A stretch of 64,000 nt of DNA from the NCBI RefSeq assembly GCF_932526225.1, contig NC_064036.1, positions 7,323,519 through 7,387,518 on the forward strand. Reading direction: 5' to 3'. The notes below the pieces were generated by a model. The model searched no databases and was not told where the DNA came from. It saw only the letters and a list, made by a program, of their open reading frames with translations. Every line of letters starts with the position of its first letter. Within the stretch, counting starts at the first letter, position 1. This document shows positions 1-12,219 of the stretch, one piece after another. The DNA is from Nematostella vectensis (taxonomy: Eukaryota > Cnidaria > Anthozoa > Actiniaria > Edwardsiidae). The translations under genes were made by a program, and so were the position numbers.

Positions 1-3000
1 GCCACGCGCACTGATCCCATTCATCCATCCTCGTGTACCATGATGCCACGCGCACTGATCTCTTTCATCCATCCTCGTGTACCATGATGCCACGCACACT
101 GATCCCTTTCATCCATCCTCGTGTACCATGATGCCACGCGCAGTCATCCCATTCATCCATCCTCGTGTACAATGATGCCACGCGCACTGATCCCATTCAT
201 CCATCCTCGTGTATCATGATGCAACGCGCACTGATCTCTTTCATCCATCCTCGTGTATCATGATGCCACGCGCACTGATCCCATTCATCCATCCTCGTGT
301 AACATGATGCCACGCGCACTGATCCCATTCATTCATCCTCGTGTACCATGATGTCACGCGCACTCATTGCATTCATCCATCCTCGTAAAACATGATGCCC
401 CGCGCACTGATCCCTTTCATCCATCCTCGTGTACCATGATGTCACGCGCACTGATCCCTTTCATCCATCCTCGTGTACCCTGATGCCACGCGCACTGTTC
501 CCTTTCATCCATCTTTGTGTACCATGATGCCACGCGCACTAATCTCTTTCATCCATCCTCGTGTACCATAATGCCACGCACACTGTTCCCTTTCATCCAT
601 CTTTGTGTACCATGATGCCACGCGCACTGATCCCTTTCATCCATCCTCGTGTACCATGATGCCACGCGCACTCATCCCATTCATCCATCCTCGTGTACCA
701 TGATGCCACGCGCACTGATCCCTTTCATCCATCCTCGTGTACCATGATGCCACGCGCACTCATCCCATTCATTCATCCTCGTGTACAATGATGCCACGCG
801 CACTGATCCCATTCATCCATCCTCGTGTACAATGATGCCACGCGCACTGATCCCATTCATCCATCCTCGTAAAACATGATGCCACGCGCACTGATCCCTT
901 TCATCCATCCTCGTGTACCATGATGTCACGCGCACTGATCCCATTCATCCATCCTCGTGTATCATGATGCCACGCGCACTGATCCCATTCATCCATCTTC
1001 GTGTACAATGATGCCACGCGCACTGATCCCATTCATCCATCCTCGTGTACCATGATGCCACGCGCACTGATCTCTTTCATCCATCCTCGTGTACCATGAT
1101 GCCACGCGCACTGATCCCATTCATCCATTCTCGTGTACAATGATGCCACGCGCACTGATCCCATTCATCCATCCTCGTGTACCATGATGCCACGCGCACT
1201 GATCTCTTTCATCCATCCTCGTGTACCATGATGCCACGCGCACTGATCCCATTCATCCATCCTCGTGTATCATGATGCCACGCGCACTGATCCCATTCAT
1301 CCATCTTCGTGTACAATGATGCCACGCGCACTGATCCCATTCATCCATCTTCGTGTACCATGATGCCACGCGCACTGATCTCTTTCATCCATCCTCGTGT
1401 ATCTTGATGCCACGCGCACTGATCTCATTCATCCATCCTCGTGTATAATGATGCCACGCACACTGATCTCTTTCATCCGTCCTCGTGTACCATGATGCCA
1501 CGCGCACTGATCTCGTTCATTCATCCTCGTGTACCATTATGTAACGCGCACTCATCCCATTCATCCATCCTCGTGTACCATGATGCCACGCGCACTGATC
1601 CCTTTCATCCATCCTCGTGTACCATGATGCCACGCGCACTCATCCCATTCATCCATCCTCGTGTACAATGATGCCACGCGCACTGATCCCATTCATCCAT
1701 CCTCGTGTACAATGATGCCACGCGCACTGATCCCATTCATCCATCCTCGTGTATCATGATGCAACGCGCACTGATCTCTTTCATCCATCTTCGTGTACCA
1801 TTATGCCACGCGCACTGATCTCTTTCATCCATCCTCGTGTATCTTGATGCCACGCGCACTGATCCCATTCATCCATCCTCGTGTATCATGATGCAACGCG
1901 CACTGATCTCTTTCATCCATCTTCGTGTACCATTATGTCACGCGCACTGATCTCTTTCATCCATCCTCGTGTATCTTGATGCCACGCACACTGACCTCTT
2001 TCATCCAGATCCTCGTGTACCATGATGCTACGAGCACTAATCTCTTTCATCCATCCTCGTGTACCATGATGTCACGCCCACTGATCCCTCTCATCCATCC
2101 TCGTGTACCATGATGTTACGCGCACTGATCCCTTTCATCCATCCTTGTGTACCATGAGGACACGCGCATTAATCCCTTCATCCATTCTCGTGTACCATGA
2201 TGTCACGCGCACTGATCTCTTTTATCCAGAACATCGTGTACCATGATTTCACGCGCACTGTTCCCTCTCATCCATCCTCGTGTACCATGATGTCACGCGC
2301 ACTGTTCCCTCTCATCCAGATCATCGTGTACCATGATGCCACGCGCACGGATCCCTTTTATCCATCCTCGTGTACCATGATGCCACGCGCACTGATCCCT
2401 TTTATCAATCCTCGTGTGCCATGATGCCACGCGCACTGATCCCATTTATCCATCCTCGTGTAACATGATGCCACGCGCACTGATCCCATTCATCCATCCT
2501 CGTGTACCATGATGTCACGCGCACTCATTGCATTCATCCATCCTCGTAAAACATGATGCCCCGCGCACTGATCCCTTTCATCCATCCTCGTGTACCATGA
2601 TGTCACGCGCACTGATCCCTTTCATCCATCCTCGTGTACCCTGATGCCACGCGCACTGTTCCCTTTCATCCATCTTTGTGTACCATGATGCCACGCGCAC
2701 TAATCTCTTTCATCCATCCTCGTGTACCATAATGCCACGCACACTGTTCCCTTTCATCCATCTTTGTGTACCATGATGCCACGCGCACTGATCCCTTTCA
2801 TCCATCCTCGTGTACCATGATGCCACGCGCACTCATCCCATTCATCCATCCTCGTGTACCATGATGCCACGCGCACTGATCCCTTTCATCCATCCTCGTG
2901 TACCATGATGCCACGCGCACTCATCCCATTCATTCATCCTCGTGTACAATGATGCCACGCGCACTGATCCCATACATCCATCCTCGTGTACAATGATGCC

Positions 3001-5726
3001 ACGCGCACTGATCCCATTCATCCATCCTCGTGTACCATGATGCCACGCGCACTGATCTCTTTCATCCATCCTCGTGTACCATGATGCCACGCGCACTGAT
3101 CCCATTCATCCATCCTCGTGTATCATGATGCCACGCGCACTGATCCCATTCATCCATCTTCGTGTACCATGATGCCACGCGCACTGATCTCTTTCATCCA
3201 TCCTCGTGTATCTTGATGCCACGCGCACTGATCTCATTCATCCATCCTCGTGTATAATGATGCCACGCACACTGATCTCTTTCATCCGTCCTCGTGTACC
3301 ATGATGCCACGCGCACTGATCTCGTTCATTCATCCTCGTGTACCATTATGTAACGCGCACTCACCCTTTCATCCATCCTCGTGTACCATGATGTTACGCG
3401 CACTGATCCCTTTCATCCATCCTCGTGTACCATGATGCCACGCGCACTGATCCCTTTCATCCATCCTCGTGTACCATGATGCCACGCACACTGTTCCTTT
3501 CATCCATCTTTGTGGACCATGATGTCACGCGCACTGATCTCTTTCATCCATTCTCGTGTACCATGATGTCACGCACACTGATCTCTTTCATCCATGCTCG
3601 TGTACCATGATGTCACGCGCACTGATCTCTTTCATCCAGATCCTCGTGTACCATGATGCTACGAGCACTAATCTCTTTCATCCATCCTCGTGTACCATGA
3701 TCTTACGCGCACTAATCCCTTTCATCCATCCTTGTGTACCATGGTGCCACGCGCATTAATCCCTTCATCCATTCTCGTGTACCATGATGTCACGCGCACT
3801 GATCTCTTTCATCCAGAACATCGTGTACCATGATGCTACGCGCACTGGTCCCTTTCATCCATCTTCGTGTATCATGATGCCACGCGCACTGATTCCTTTT
3901 ATCCATCCTCGTGTACCATGATGCAACGCGCACTGATCCCTTTCATCCATCCTCGTGGACCACGATGTCAAAGGCACTGATCCCTTTCATCCATCCTCGT
4001 GTACCATGATGTCAAGCGCACTGATCCTTTTCATCCATCCCCGTGTACCATGATTTCACGCGCAGTGTTCCCTCTCATCCATCCTCGTGTACCATGATGA
4101 CACGCGCACTGTTCCCTCTCATCCAGATCATCGTGTACCATGATGCCACGCGCACGGATCCCTTTTATCAATCCTCGTGTACCATGATGCCACGCGCACT
4201 GATCCCTTTTATCCATCCTCGTGGACCACGATGTCAAGCGCACTGATCCCTTTCATCCATCCTCGTGTACCATGATGTCACGCGCACTGATCCCTTTCAT
4301 CCATCCTCGTGTACCATGATTTTACGCGCACTGTTCCCTCTCATCCATCCTCGTGTACCATGATGTCACGCGCACTGTTCCCTCTCATCCAGATCATCGT
4401 GTACCATGATGCCCCGCGCACTGATCCCTTTCATCCATCCTCGTGTACAATGATGCCACGCGCACTGATCCCTTTCATCCATCCTCGTGCACCATGATGC
4501 CACGCGCACTGATCCCATTCATCCATCCTCGTGTACCATGATGCCACGCGCACTGATCTCTTTCATCCATCCTCGTGCACCATGATGTCACGCGCACTGA
4601 TCTCTTTCATCCATCCTCGTGCACCATGATGTCACGCGCACTGATCTCTTTCATCCATCCTCGTGCACCATGATGTCACGCGCACTGATCTCTTTCATCC
4701 ATCCTCGTGCACCATGATGCTACGCGCACTGATCTCTTTCATCCTTCCTCGTGCATCATGATGCCCCGCGCACTGATCCCTTTCATCCATCCTAGTGCAC
4801 CATGATGCTAAGCGCACTGATCCCTTTCATCCATCCTCGTGCACCATGATGCTACGCGCACTGATCTCTTTCATCCATCCTCGTGTACCATGATGCCACG
4901 CGCACTGATCTCTTTCATCCATCCTCGTGCACCATGATGCCACGCGCACTGATCCCTTTCATCCATCCTCGTGTACCATGATGTTACGCGCACTGATCCC
5001 TTTCATCCATCCTCGTGTACCATGATGTTACGCGCACTGATCCCTTTCATCCATCCTCGTGTACCATGATGCCACGCGCACTGATCCCTTTCATCCATCC
5101 TCGTGTACCATGATGCCACGCGCACTGATCCCTTTCATCCATCCTCGTGGACCACGATGTCAAGCGCACTGATCCCTTTCATCCATCCTCGTGTACCATG
5201 ATTTCACGCGAACTGTTCCCTCTCATCCATCCTCGTGTACCATGATATCACGCGCACTGATCCCTTTCATCCATCCTCGTGTACCATGACATCACGCGCA
5301 CTGTTCCCTCTCATCCAGATCATTGTGTACCATGATGCCATGCGCACTGATCCTTTTCATCCATCCTCGTGTACCATGATGTTACGCGCACTTATCCCTC
5401 TTATCCATCCTCGTGCACCATGATGCCACGCGCACTGATCCCTTTCATCCATCCTCGTGCACCATGATGCTACGCGCACTGATCTCTATCATCCATCCTC
5501 GTGTACCATGATGCCACGCGCACTGATCTCTTTCATCCATCCTCGTGCACCATGATGCCACGCGCACTGATCCCTTTTATCCATCCTCGTGTACCATGAT
5601 GCCACGCGCACTGATCCCTTTCATCCATCCTCGTGTACCATGATGTCACGCGCACTGATCTCTTTCATCCATCCTTGTGTACCATGATGCCACGCGCACT
5701 GATCCCTTTCATCCATCCTCGTGTAC
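1..5726. repeat. 44-bp minisatellite, about 130 copies
   Basis: Tandem array with a 44-bp unit; the word GCCACGCGCACTGATC recurs at 1, 45 and so on. It continues past the left edge and stops at GTGTAC near 5726, just before a G-rich stretch. Units differ at a few positions (CCC/TCT before TTCATCC, GTGTA/GTGCA, GATGCC/GATGTC) and some carry small insertions such as CATCCAGATC. There is higher-order structure: the block from about 301 recurs at about 2461 (offset 2161) and the block from about 1441 recurs at 3250 (offset 1809). Because 44 is not a multiple of 3, the translated peptides cycle through three frames; they are not genes. Copy number in an assembly may be underestimated. Confidence 0.97.
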
Positions 5727-8106
5727 TAGGGGGGTGGGGGTTTGACACCCTGTCCATGAGCACTTGCGCGTGATTTTCTGAGTTTGCAGCAAAAAACGCG
5801 TGAAATTCGCGGGAAAGATCCGTCAAAATGCATCGAAGAAAATGTCTAATTATCCTTATTAAATGTGTAAAACCTTTAAAATGAAACCTAAGGAATTAAA
5901 TTTGGAGTCACAAGCTAGCTCATGTGTGTGTGATTTCCATACATTATGTAATAATGGTGAGTAGATTTGGGTTGTGAGTTTTGAGATGCAAACTAAGATT
6001 CCGAAACATTGCCCGGCCGTCTTGTTTGTTTACATTTTTGTAAGACAAATATTTCGTATTCTAAGGACTCTCAACCCTAATACTTTAGCTAGTTCGATTA
6101 ATCAGGCCTTTAGTAAACTATTAACCGGGGTCTACCTTTAAACTTCCTCACTGCTAAGGGGCGAATCGATAGACTTGAAGCCTTGAATATAGACTACTTG
6201 AATCAACTGGTCTCTGAAAATTGATCACGTCATCTTGCTGTCCTTCTTGTTTAACTGGGATTGCACGAACCTGTTGTCTTAGCTTTTGACTAACTAAAAT
6301 AACATGTCAAGCACAGATTTGATGAGGATTTGCCAGAAGAATAATTAGACTACAACTTAGCCTTGAGTTCGAGGACTATTTTGCCAACTTTGGCTAGAAA
6401 ATAAGGTTATTGTAGGTGTATTACATTTTTCAAACTGTCTGCGCGCGCTTGACGGGCAATATCGAAAATGACGCCATTCCCGGCGCGCGCCACTATTTTT
6501 TAAAAGTTCGTTATTTTGTAGTCATTTTTAGCTGTAGGAAACAAATTTCTCGTGACCATCAGTGCAGTATTTACCAAGGAAAATGAAAATACAGCATAAA
6601 AGGCATAGATATTGTAATTAAATCGTTAAATCGTCCGGGATTGTCTTTTTGCGCATTTAATATGAGCAAACAGACATCTTCTAACAGATGAAGAAAACAT
6701 TTCGAAAGCGTTTTTATGTGCGCGAGATTAGATATGTGCGTAGACCACTAGTTGCAGTCATGAGGAGATGAGACAATGCAACGCGTCACAAAAAAAAATA
6801 AAATAACGCAAAACACTTAGACATTTTTGGTTAGATATTCCCTTGTTAACGTTCTTTAAAATAACACTTATTATACTCAATGTGGGGCTCCTGTGTTTGT
6901 ATCACGTGGCTTAGTGCAGAATAAACGTAATTTCCGCTCTCATCAAAATGCAAATTAAATTCAAATCGTTAATTTTCTTGAGAATCCGTGTTCTAACTCT
7001 AGTAAACGATCGGAAAGCGGCAAGTAAAAACCTGGAATTACACCAAGTTAGGATCCTGGGCATAGCATAAATCCGTTAATGCAAAGACCGCTGAACTCAA
7101 CTGTCCTTGGGAATGTAATCGAGAGTAGACTACTTGTCGAAATGACGTGCACCCTGCCTTGTTGATGAAATCTTCTGCTTGCTACCCTCACTAAGTTTGT
7201 GAGAGGCTGCCAAGAGCTCTGTCGTTTTAGGTTGAGCCTTAAACAATCTAGAGCTTTGTTCACCTGCCAAACTGCCTCAGAAAGATCGACTATTAATTCT
7301 TGCATCGATTTCAAGAACGCTCATATCAGCTTGTTTGAGAAAGAAATGTACTTCCATGTGTGAGACTTTTCGAAAGTATTCATCAGTTTCAGCTGTGTTC
7401 AGTATTTTGGCTGATTTTAGGTTACTGTTTGTTGTCCATTTTAAAAGACCTAGTTTTCATCTCGAAAAAGTTGCCCATTTTTTATTGTGGGCATCCCGGG
7501 ACTGAAATCGCCGAGGGAACCTCAGTTGGCACCCTATCAAACTTGGAAGCCATTTTGTTTATTGCAAGATTGCAGCGGATTTCAATATCAAGAATCCCAC
7601 AATTTTGTCATTTGTTTGGATTTACTGATATTCTTTTATTTGTCTGTTAGGAGAAATAACCAAGGAACGGCAAAGCTGATTTCATCTGACTTAATATTGT
7701 GTACTTGTGTCAAGGTGTTGAAGCGAGTAAGAAACTTCCTGGCGAAGAGCAATTTTGTTAGCATTTCTGCAGCTACAGAATTTATCTTGACATTTGAACT
7801 TCCCTAAAGTTAGAGGCCCTGAATTTGTAAAGAGGAACACTTGATAATTCGCTCATTCCTGCCACCTTTGGTTTGGATCACGTCTTAATATTAAAGAAAC
7901 CGGAAAGATTTCGATCTAAACTCAGCTTGTGCATTTCACAAGCGTGTTTAGACAACGTAAACAAGAGAGACTTCAGACTTTGTTAGGCAACGCTAGGAAT
8001 CAATCTATTAACCCTTGCCCGAGGGGAATACAAATGGAAAGACTTAAAGACATTAAGGCATGGATTGGAATTATGAGAGTACCTAAGACCTACCGCTGAG
8101 AACAAC
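5727..8106. other. Upstream region of RAPGEF, no supported gene
   Basis: AT-rich sequence between the minisatellite and the first RAPGEF coding exon. I see no conserved coding exon. Short open frames at 7048-7314 (-) and 7360-7807 (+) have no recognisable domain or splice support. The 5' UTR and promoter of RAPGEF probably lie here, but I cannot place the transcription start. A CpG-rich patch with two GCGCGC runs lies at about 6439-6490. Confidence 0.5.
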
Positions 8107-11100
8107 ATGGCTAACAACATTGATAAAATGTCTGCAACGCACTTCATCAAATGCCTGCAAAAGCCCCCTGAATTTAGAACGAATGAGGTAAGCCTTCGAA
8201 TTTTACACCTAAAATTACCTTAAAATTTGTACAGTATAGTGTTAAACGTATTAATTCGTGGAAACCAATTTTTTCCGGAAGAGTGTAATAACATAAATAT
8301 ACCCTAATGTTTTGTAGTTTCATGTCACTTTTCAGCTCTGTAGTTATCAAATCGAGGCAATAACGAAAAAAATCATGTTGATAATCACGTAACAAAAAAT
8401 CAGATTCATGGCCTAATGCTAAATAGTGGACGTGTTTGTTTATCGGTGTTTAGTGTTGGTTTATGAATGTTGAATATTTTCTATCAAAGCATTTTTATGA
8501 AGCCTTGATGACCTCTAGAATAATAGCGTGCCTTCGATTTGGATTCATGCAAATTGTTTTGTTGTTCATCTCTTGGGAGCACTTGAAAATCATGCATTTT
8601 CTGATCGTGTATATATTTACGGCATAGTTTTGTCGCGAAGGTTTCCTCGAATTTTTCAGCTGCCAATTCTTGTCTGAATGTCACACTTATTTCACAAAGT
8701 ACAAACACACAGTAATGAGTTAGCTTTTCTACAAACTAAAACTTCTCCTGTAAGATTAGAGTTATCGTGCTACCGGGCAAAGAGTCCGGATCAATTATTC
8801 GTCCTACTCTCAATGTTTTAATAATCTGACAATTAGCAGACGAATACGGCACGTCTGCATTCTTTTTTTATTGATAAATGCATTATGAAACAATGCATCT
8901 ATTGCACCAACATCGGACAAGTATGTATTATTCTATTTTACCGCATAATAAAAATTGAATTGTAGATTTTATCAATTCAATTTAAAGTGATTCTCATATA
9001 AAACTTTCGTTGATAATATCCTCTCTGTTTTCGATATTAAAAAAAGGATAGATGAATGCCATCCGAAGATTGTGTAGAGTATGGCAGAGGATAAGTACTC
9101 ATATGCATCGGCAATATAGATATTTAAATAAAAGATAGTTTTAAATGTTTATTTAACCCCATAATATGATAATTTTTTCTCAGTCTATGTAAATGGTTAA
9201 AAACATTTAATTTAAAATTTGGTTTGGGGGAGGTAGGCCTCAGTAACTGTTTTTATTTTCTTTTGGGTTGGGGTTTATGCATATGCTTTATATATAACCC
9301 TTCTCTCGTAAAACTGTGCTCCCTCCTACACACTATTTTTAACTCTAAAATAATTTTATTTGTGTTTATACAAAAAAATATTGAATTGATTGAATTTAAC
9401 ACTTGAGATGTTTTAACAGTATTTTTTTGTAGGATGTCGAGACCATATTCCATCATCTGTGCAGCATGCAGGCAATGGCTGGATATCTTGAGTCTTCCAT
9501 CAGGTGTGTACCAGATGCTGGTAGAATTTTTTAGATTGAGTGGGATTTTTTTTCTAAGTTGGTGGCCTTTTTTATTGACAGACATGCTGAAATAGAGACA
9601 TCACATAATTTGCATGAATGATACATATTAAGTTTTGCTAGGGGAGGGTTTGCAAATAGGGATGTGCAGTCAGATATATTTTGGACAAGAAAAAGTCAGT
9701 CAAAAGAAAAGTCATTAGCTTTTAAAAACATACTAGTGGTTACCCGCGTAATATTAATGTAAAGCAATTCTTTGTTGTACAAAACTTTTTAAGGTATATT
9801 TCAATCCTTCAATGTATTGGGCTTCCTGTTGCTTTAGGGGAATAGTATGTGTCGTCATAAACATTAATTAAACCTATGCCTCCCTTTTGAGCCCCCAATA
9901 TATTTATCTCATATTTAATTTCCCTTTAAAAATAAGAAAAGGCACTTTCTATAAAATACCGCCCGTATTTTAGTATTCCACCTTTCCTATATCCGTGTTG
10001 GGAACCCTGTGTATGTCGTTTTTGGTGAGAATTAGACAACCAAATTCAAACCATGCCATATGTTGGGTTTTGTGAATAAGAGAGTGGATCGTGAATTCTC
10101 GCTTCGTTTGCTTTCTTGAGCTTAGTGTGTTATTTGGTGGTTGATTCCATACTTTAATGAAAATCAATGTGACCTAAAAGGTATGTGGGTCTGAAAACAA
10201 AAAATGACCGCCAACAATTTGTAATGAACAAAACTTTTACTTTCACTTTTCAAAAAACTAAGAGTACTTTTTGTTCTTTTTATATCGGGATTGACCTGAT
10301 AAAAGTGTTGTGTATAAGTGTTGTGCACCATCTTGATCTGATCTTTGATCTGTCTTTTAATGGATTGAAGTTGTTCAAAAGTCTTGCAGTTGTAGATCTT
10401 GAGAGACACGAAGGTCTGAAGGTCATTATTCCTTTTTGCTCCTGGAAATAAATTATTTTTGTGCTTCTGTGAAATCTTGAAAATGGCGCCTTTGCGAATG
10501 TGATCCTCTCGCTTACAAAAACATGTGAGTTATATAACTTTTCTATCCTGTAAAATCTTGAAATAAAAACCATTTTGCATACCTCCTCTCCATCAATGTG
10601 TGGATATGGCGTGGTTTCAGAGTTTTCTAGCTCAGCCATTTTTTTTCAAAAAAAGGTGGTCAACAGCCCATTCCTTAGTGTATTACATATCGTATAGATG
10701 AATATATATATATCACTATTTTAAAGATTCCTTTGATCTGCTATCCCTTTGGGGATCCCTTGCTTATGGTGGTCTGAAATGCCAGAAACTCATTTTATAG
10801 TAAACCACACATAAAGCATAGCTGTCAACCCAACTTTGACAGAAATCTTGTGGTGTCAGGTGAAATACAGTAAATATGTGTAAATACCCAATACAGCCAA
10901 AGCAGGTGAATACAGAGAATGTAAGAACATTTTCACGAAAATTAGGCTTGTGATGAGGTCCAAAATCTTGTGACATCTGCCTAATGCGGGTGAGTTGAAA
11001 GCTATGGTAAACTGATATGTTTGTGCCTTAGCAGTGTTGCTATATGTTTAAGGTTAAAAGTTGCTTTGACTGGGGTCAATGTGCTATCTCTTAGGAGTAA

Positions 11101-12219
11101 GAATTGTGGTTGACCAAAGCCAAAGTTAATGATGACTCAATTGAGGATCCCAAGTACACAGAGAGCTTCTCCCTGTACCTGTACCCAAGATAGGGTTAGA
11201 AAAGATAACCTAACACTATATCGTTTCTTGCAGGGCGATGTCTCAAACGGCTAGATATGAAGAGTATGCCTCAAACTTTCTACTTTATACGTAAGTATGG
11301 TAAATTAACATGTAAGAATGATTAATTAATTATATCATCAGGACTTTAGATTGTACAGATATGGCTTCCTGAATAAGGATAAAATGTATTTTTTAGATAT
11401 ATGGAAAAATAAATACTGACCAAAAAGCATCCCCCCCTTTCAAAGTTATCAAAAAAAAATCTATATGCAGATTTTTGAAATCTTATGCTCTGAATTTCTT
11501 TATATGGTACTAACAATAAAAAGTAACTTCTTCATCTGCTGGCCATGTGTCTGCAGGCTCAATGGCATACAAAGTCACCTCTGACCAATGTACCACAGGC
11601 TCACAGTTAATACTGTTATTGACCTGTGATGAATGGTTTCTTTTTTAGTGATTGGAATTGTTTTGATTTGGTTTCAGTGCTAATGACTACTCCTCTTGCT
11701 GGTATATTTTGCTGAGTGGTTGTGTTTTCCTGGAGGGATGCATGTTTTTACCAGGAAGCAGGTTGGTATTTGACTTTATCTTGTTATTTTGTGAACATGG
11801 GATAAATGCCAGGTATTTTATACTCTTCCATCAGCTTCTGTTTAAAAAAAAAATGTGACAAGAAACCCCTCTCGTGCTTTTAGTGTTTAGACTTTACTTT
11901 TTTTATATTTAAACTTGTTCTGTTTGCATTTATGATGGTATAATCATGTACTCTTAAATATAGATGGTTTTTGAAGTTACTATTTGCTCTGAATGAATAA
12001 ATATATTTTATTTAAGGTCCTGTGTTATCAGTGTACACTGAATTTCATCATTTTTTAGGCATGTGAATTGTTTTTAAACTATCACTAACTAATAAATATA
12101 TTGAGATCAAAGATTCTTACAACCTTTTATTTTTATGTAGTTTTGGCAAGCGTCCACATGGTCATGATGGCACACGGGGTACGGATTGCCTTGTGCTTGA
12201 GAACTCTGGAATGATAGTG
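8107..12219 (+). CDS. RAPGEF2/6: RAPGEF exons 1-5: N-terminal cNMP-binding-like domain
   Basis: Residues 1-124. The ATG at 8107 has a good context (AACAACATGG) and gives [20 protein letters not shown], which aligns with the RAPGEF6 and long-RAPGEF2 start where KKPPERTPED is found. Exon 4 encodes [14 protein letters not shown], the conserved beta-barrel strand of the degenerate first cyclic-nucleotide-like domain; exon 5 encodes SFGKRPHG followed by [11 protein letters not shown]. This domain is present in the long vertebrate isoforms, so the ancestral protein had two cNMP-like domains. Exon 4 uses the weaker donor GTTGGT. Confidence 0.9.

Noticed and set aside
1441-5423. Many 60-90 codon ORFs in the left minisatellite
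   Set aside because: They are cyclic translations of the 44-bp unit through three frames.
1-5726. CRISPR-like array
   Set aside because: Units are contiguous without unique spacers, and the genome is clearly eukaryotic.
7048-7807. ORFs at 7048-7314 (-) and 7360-7807 (+)
   Set aside because: No homology that I recognise, no splice context, length expected by chance.
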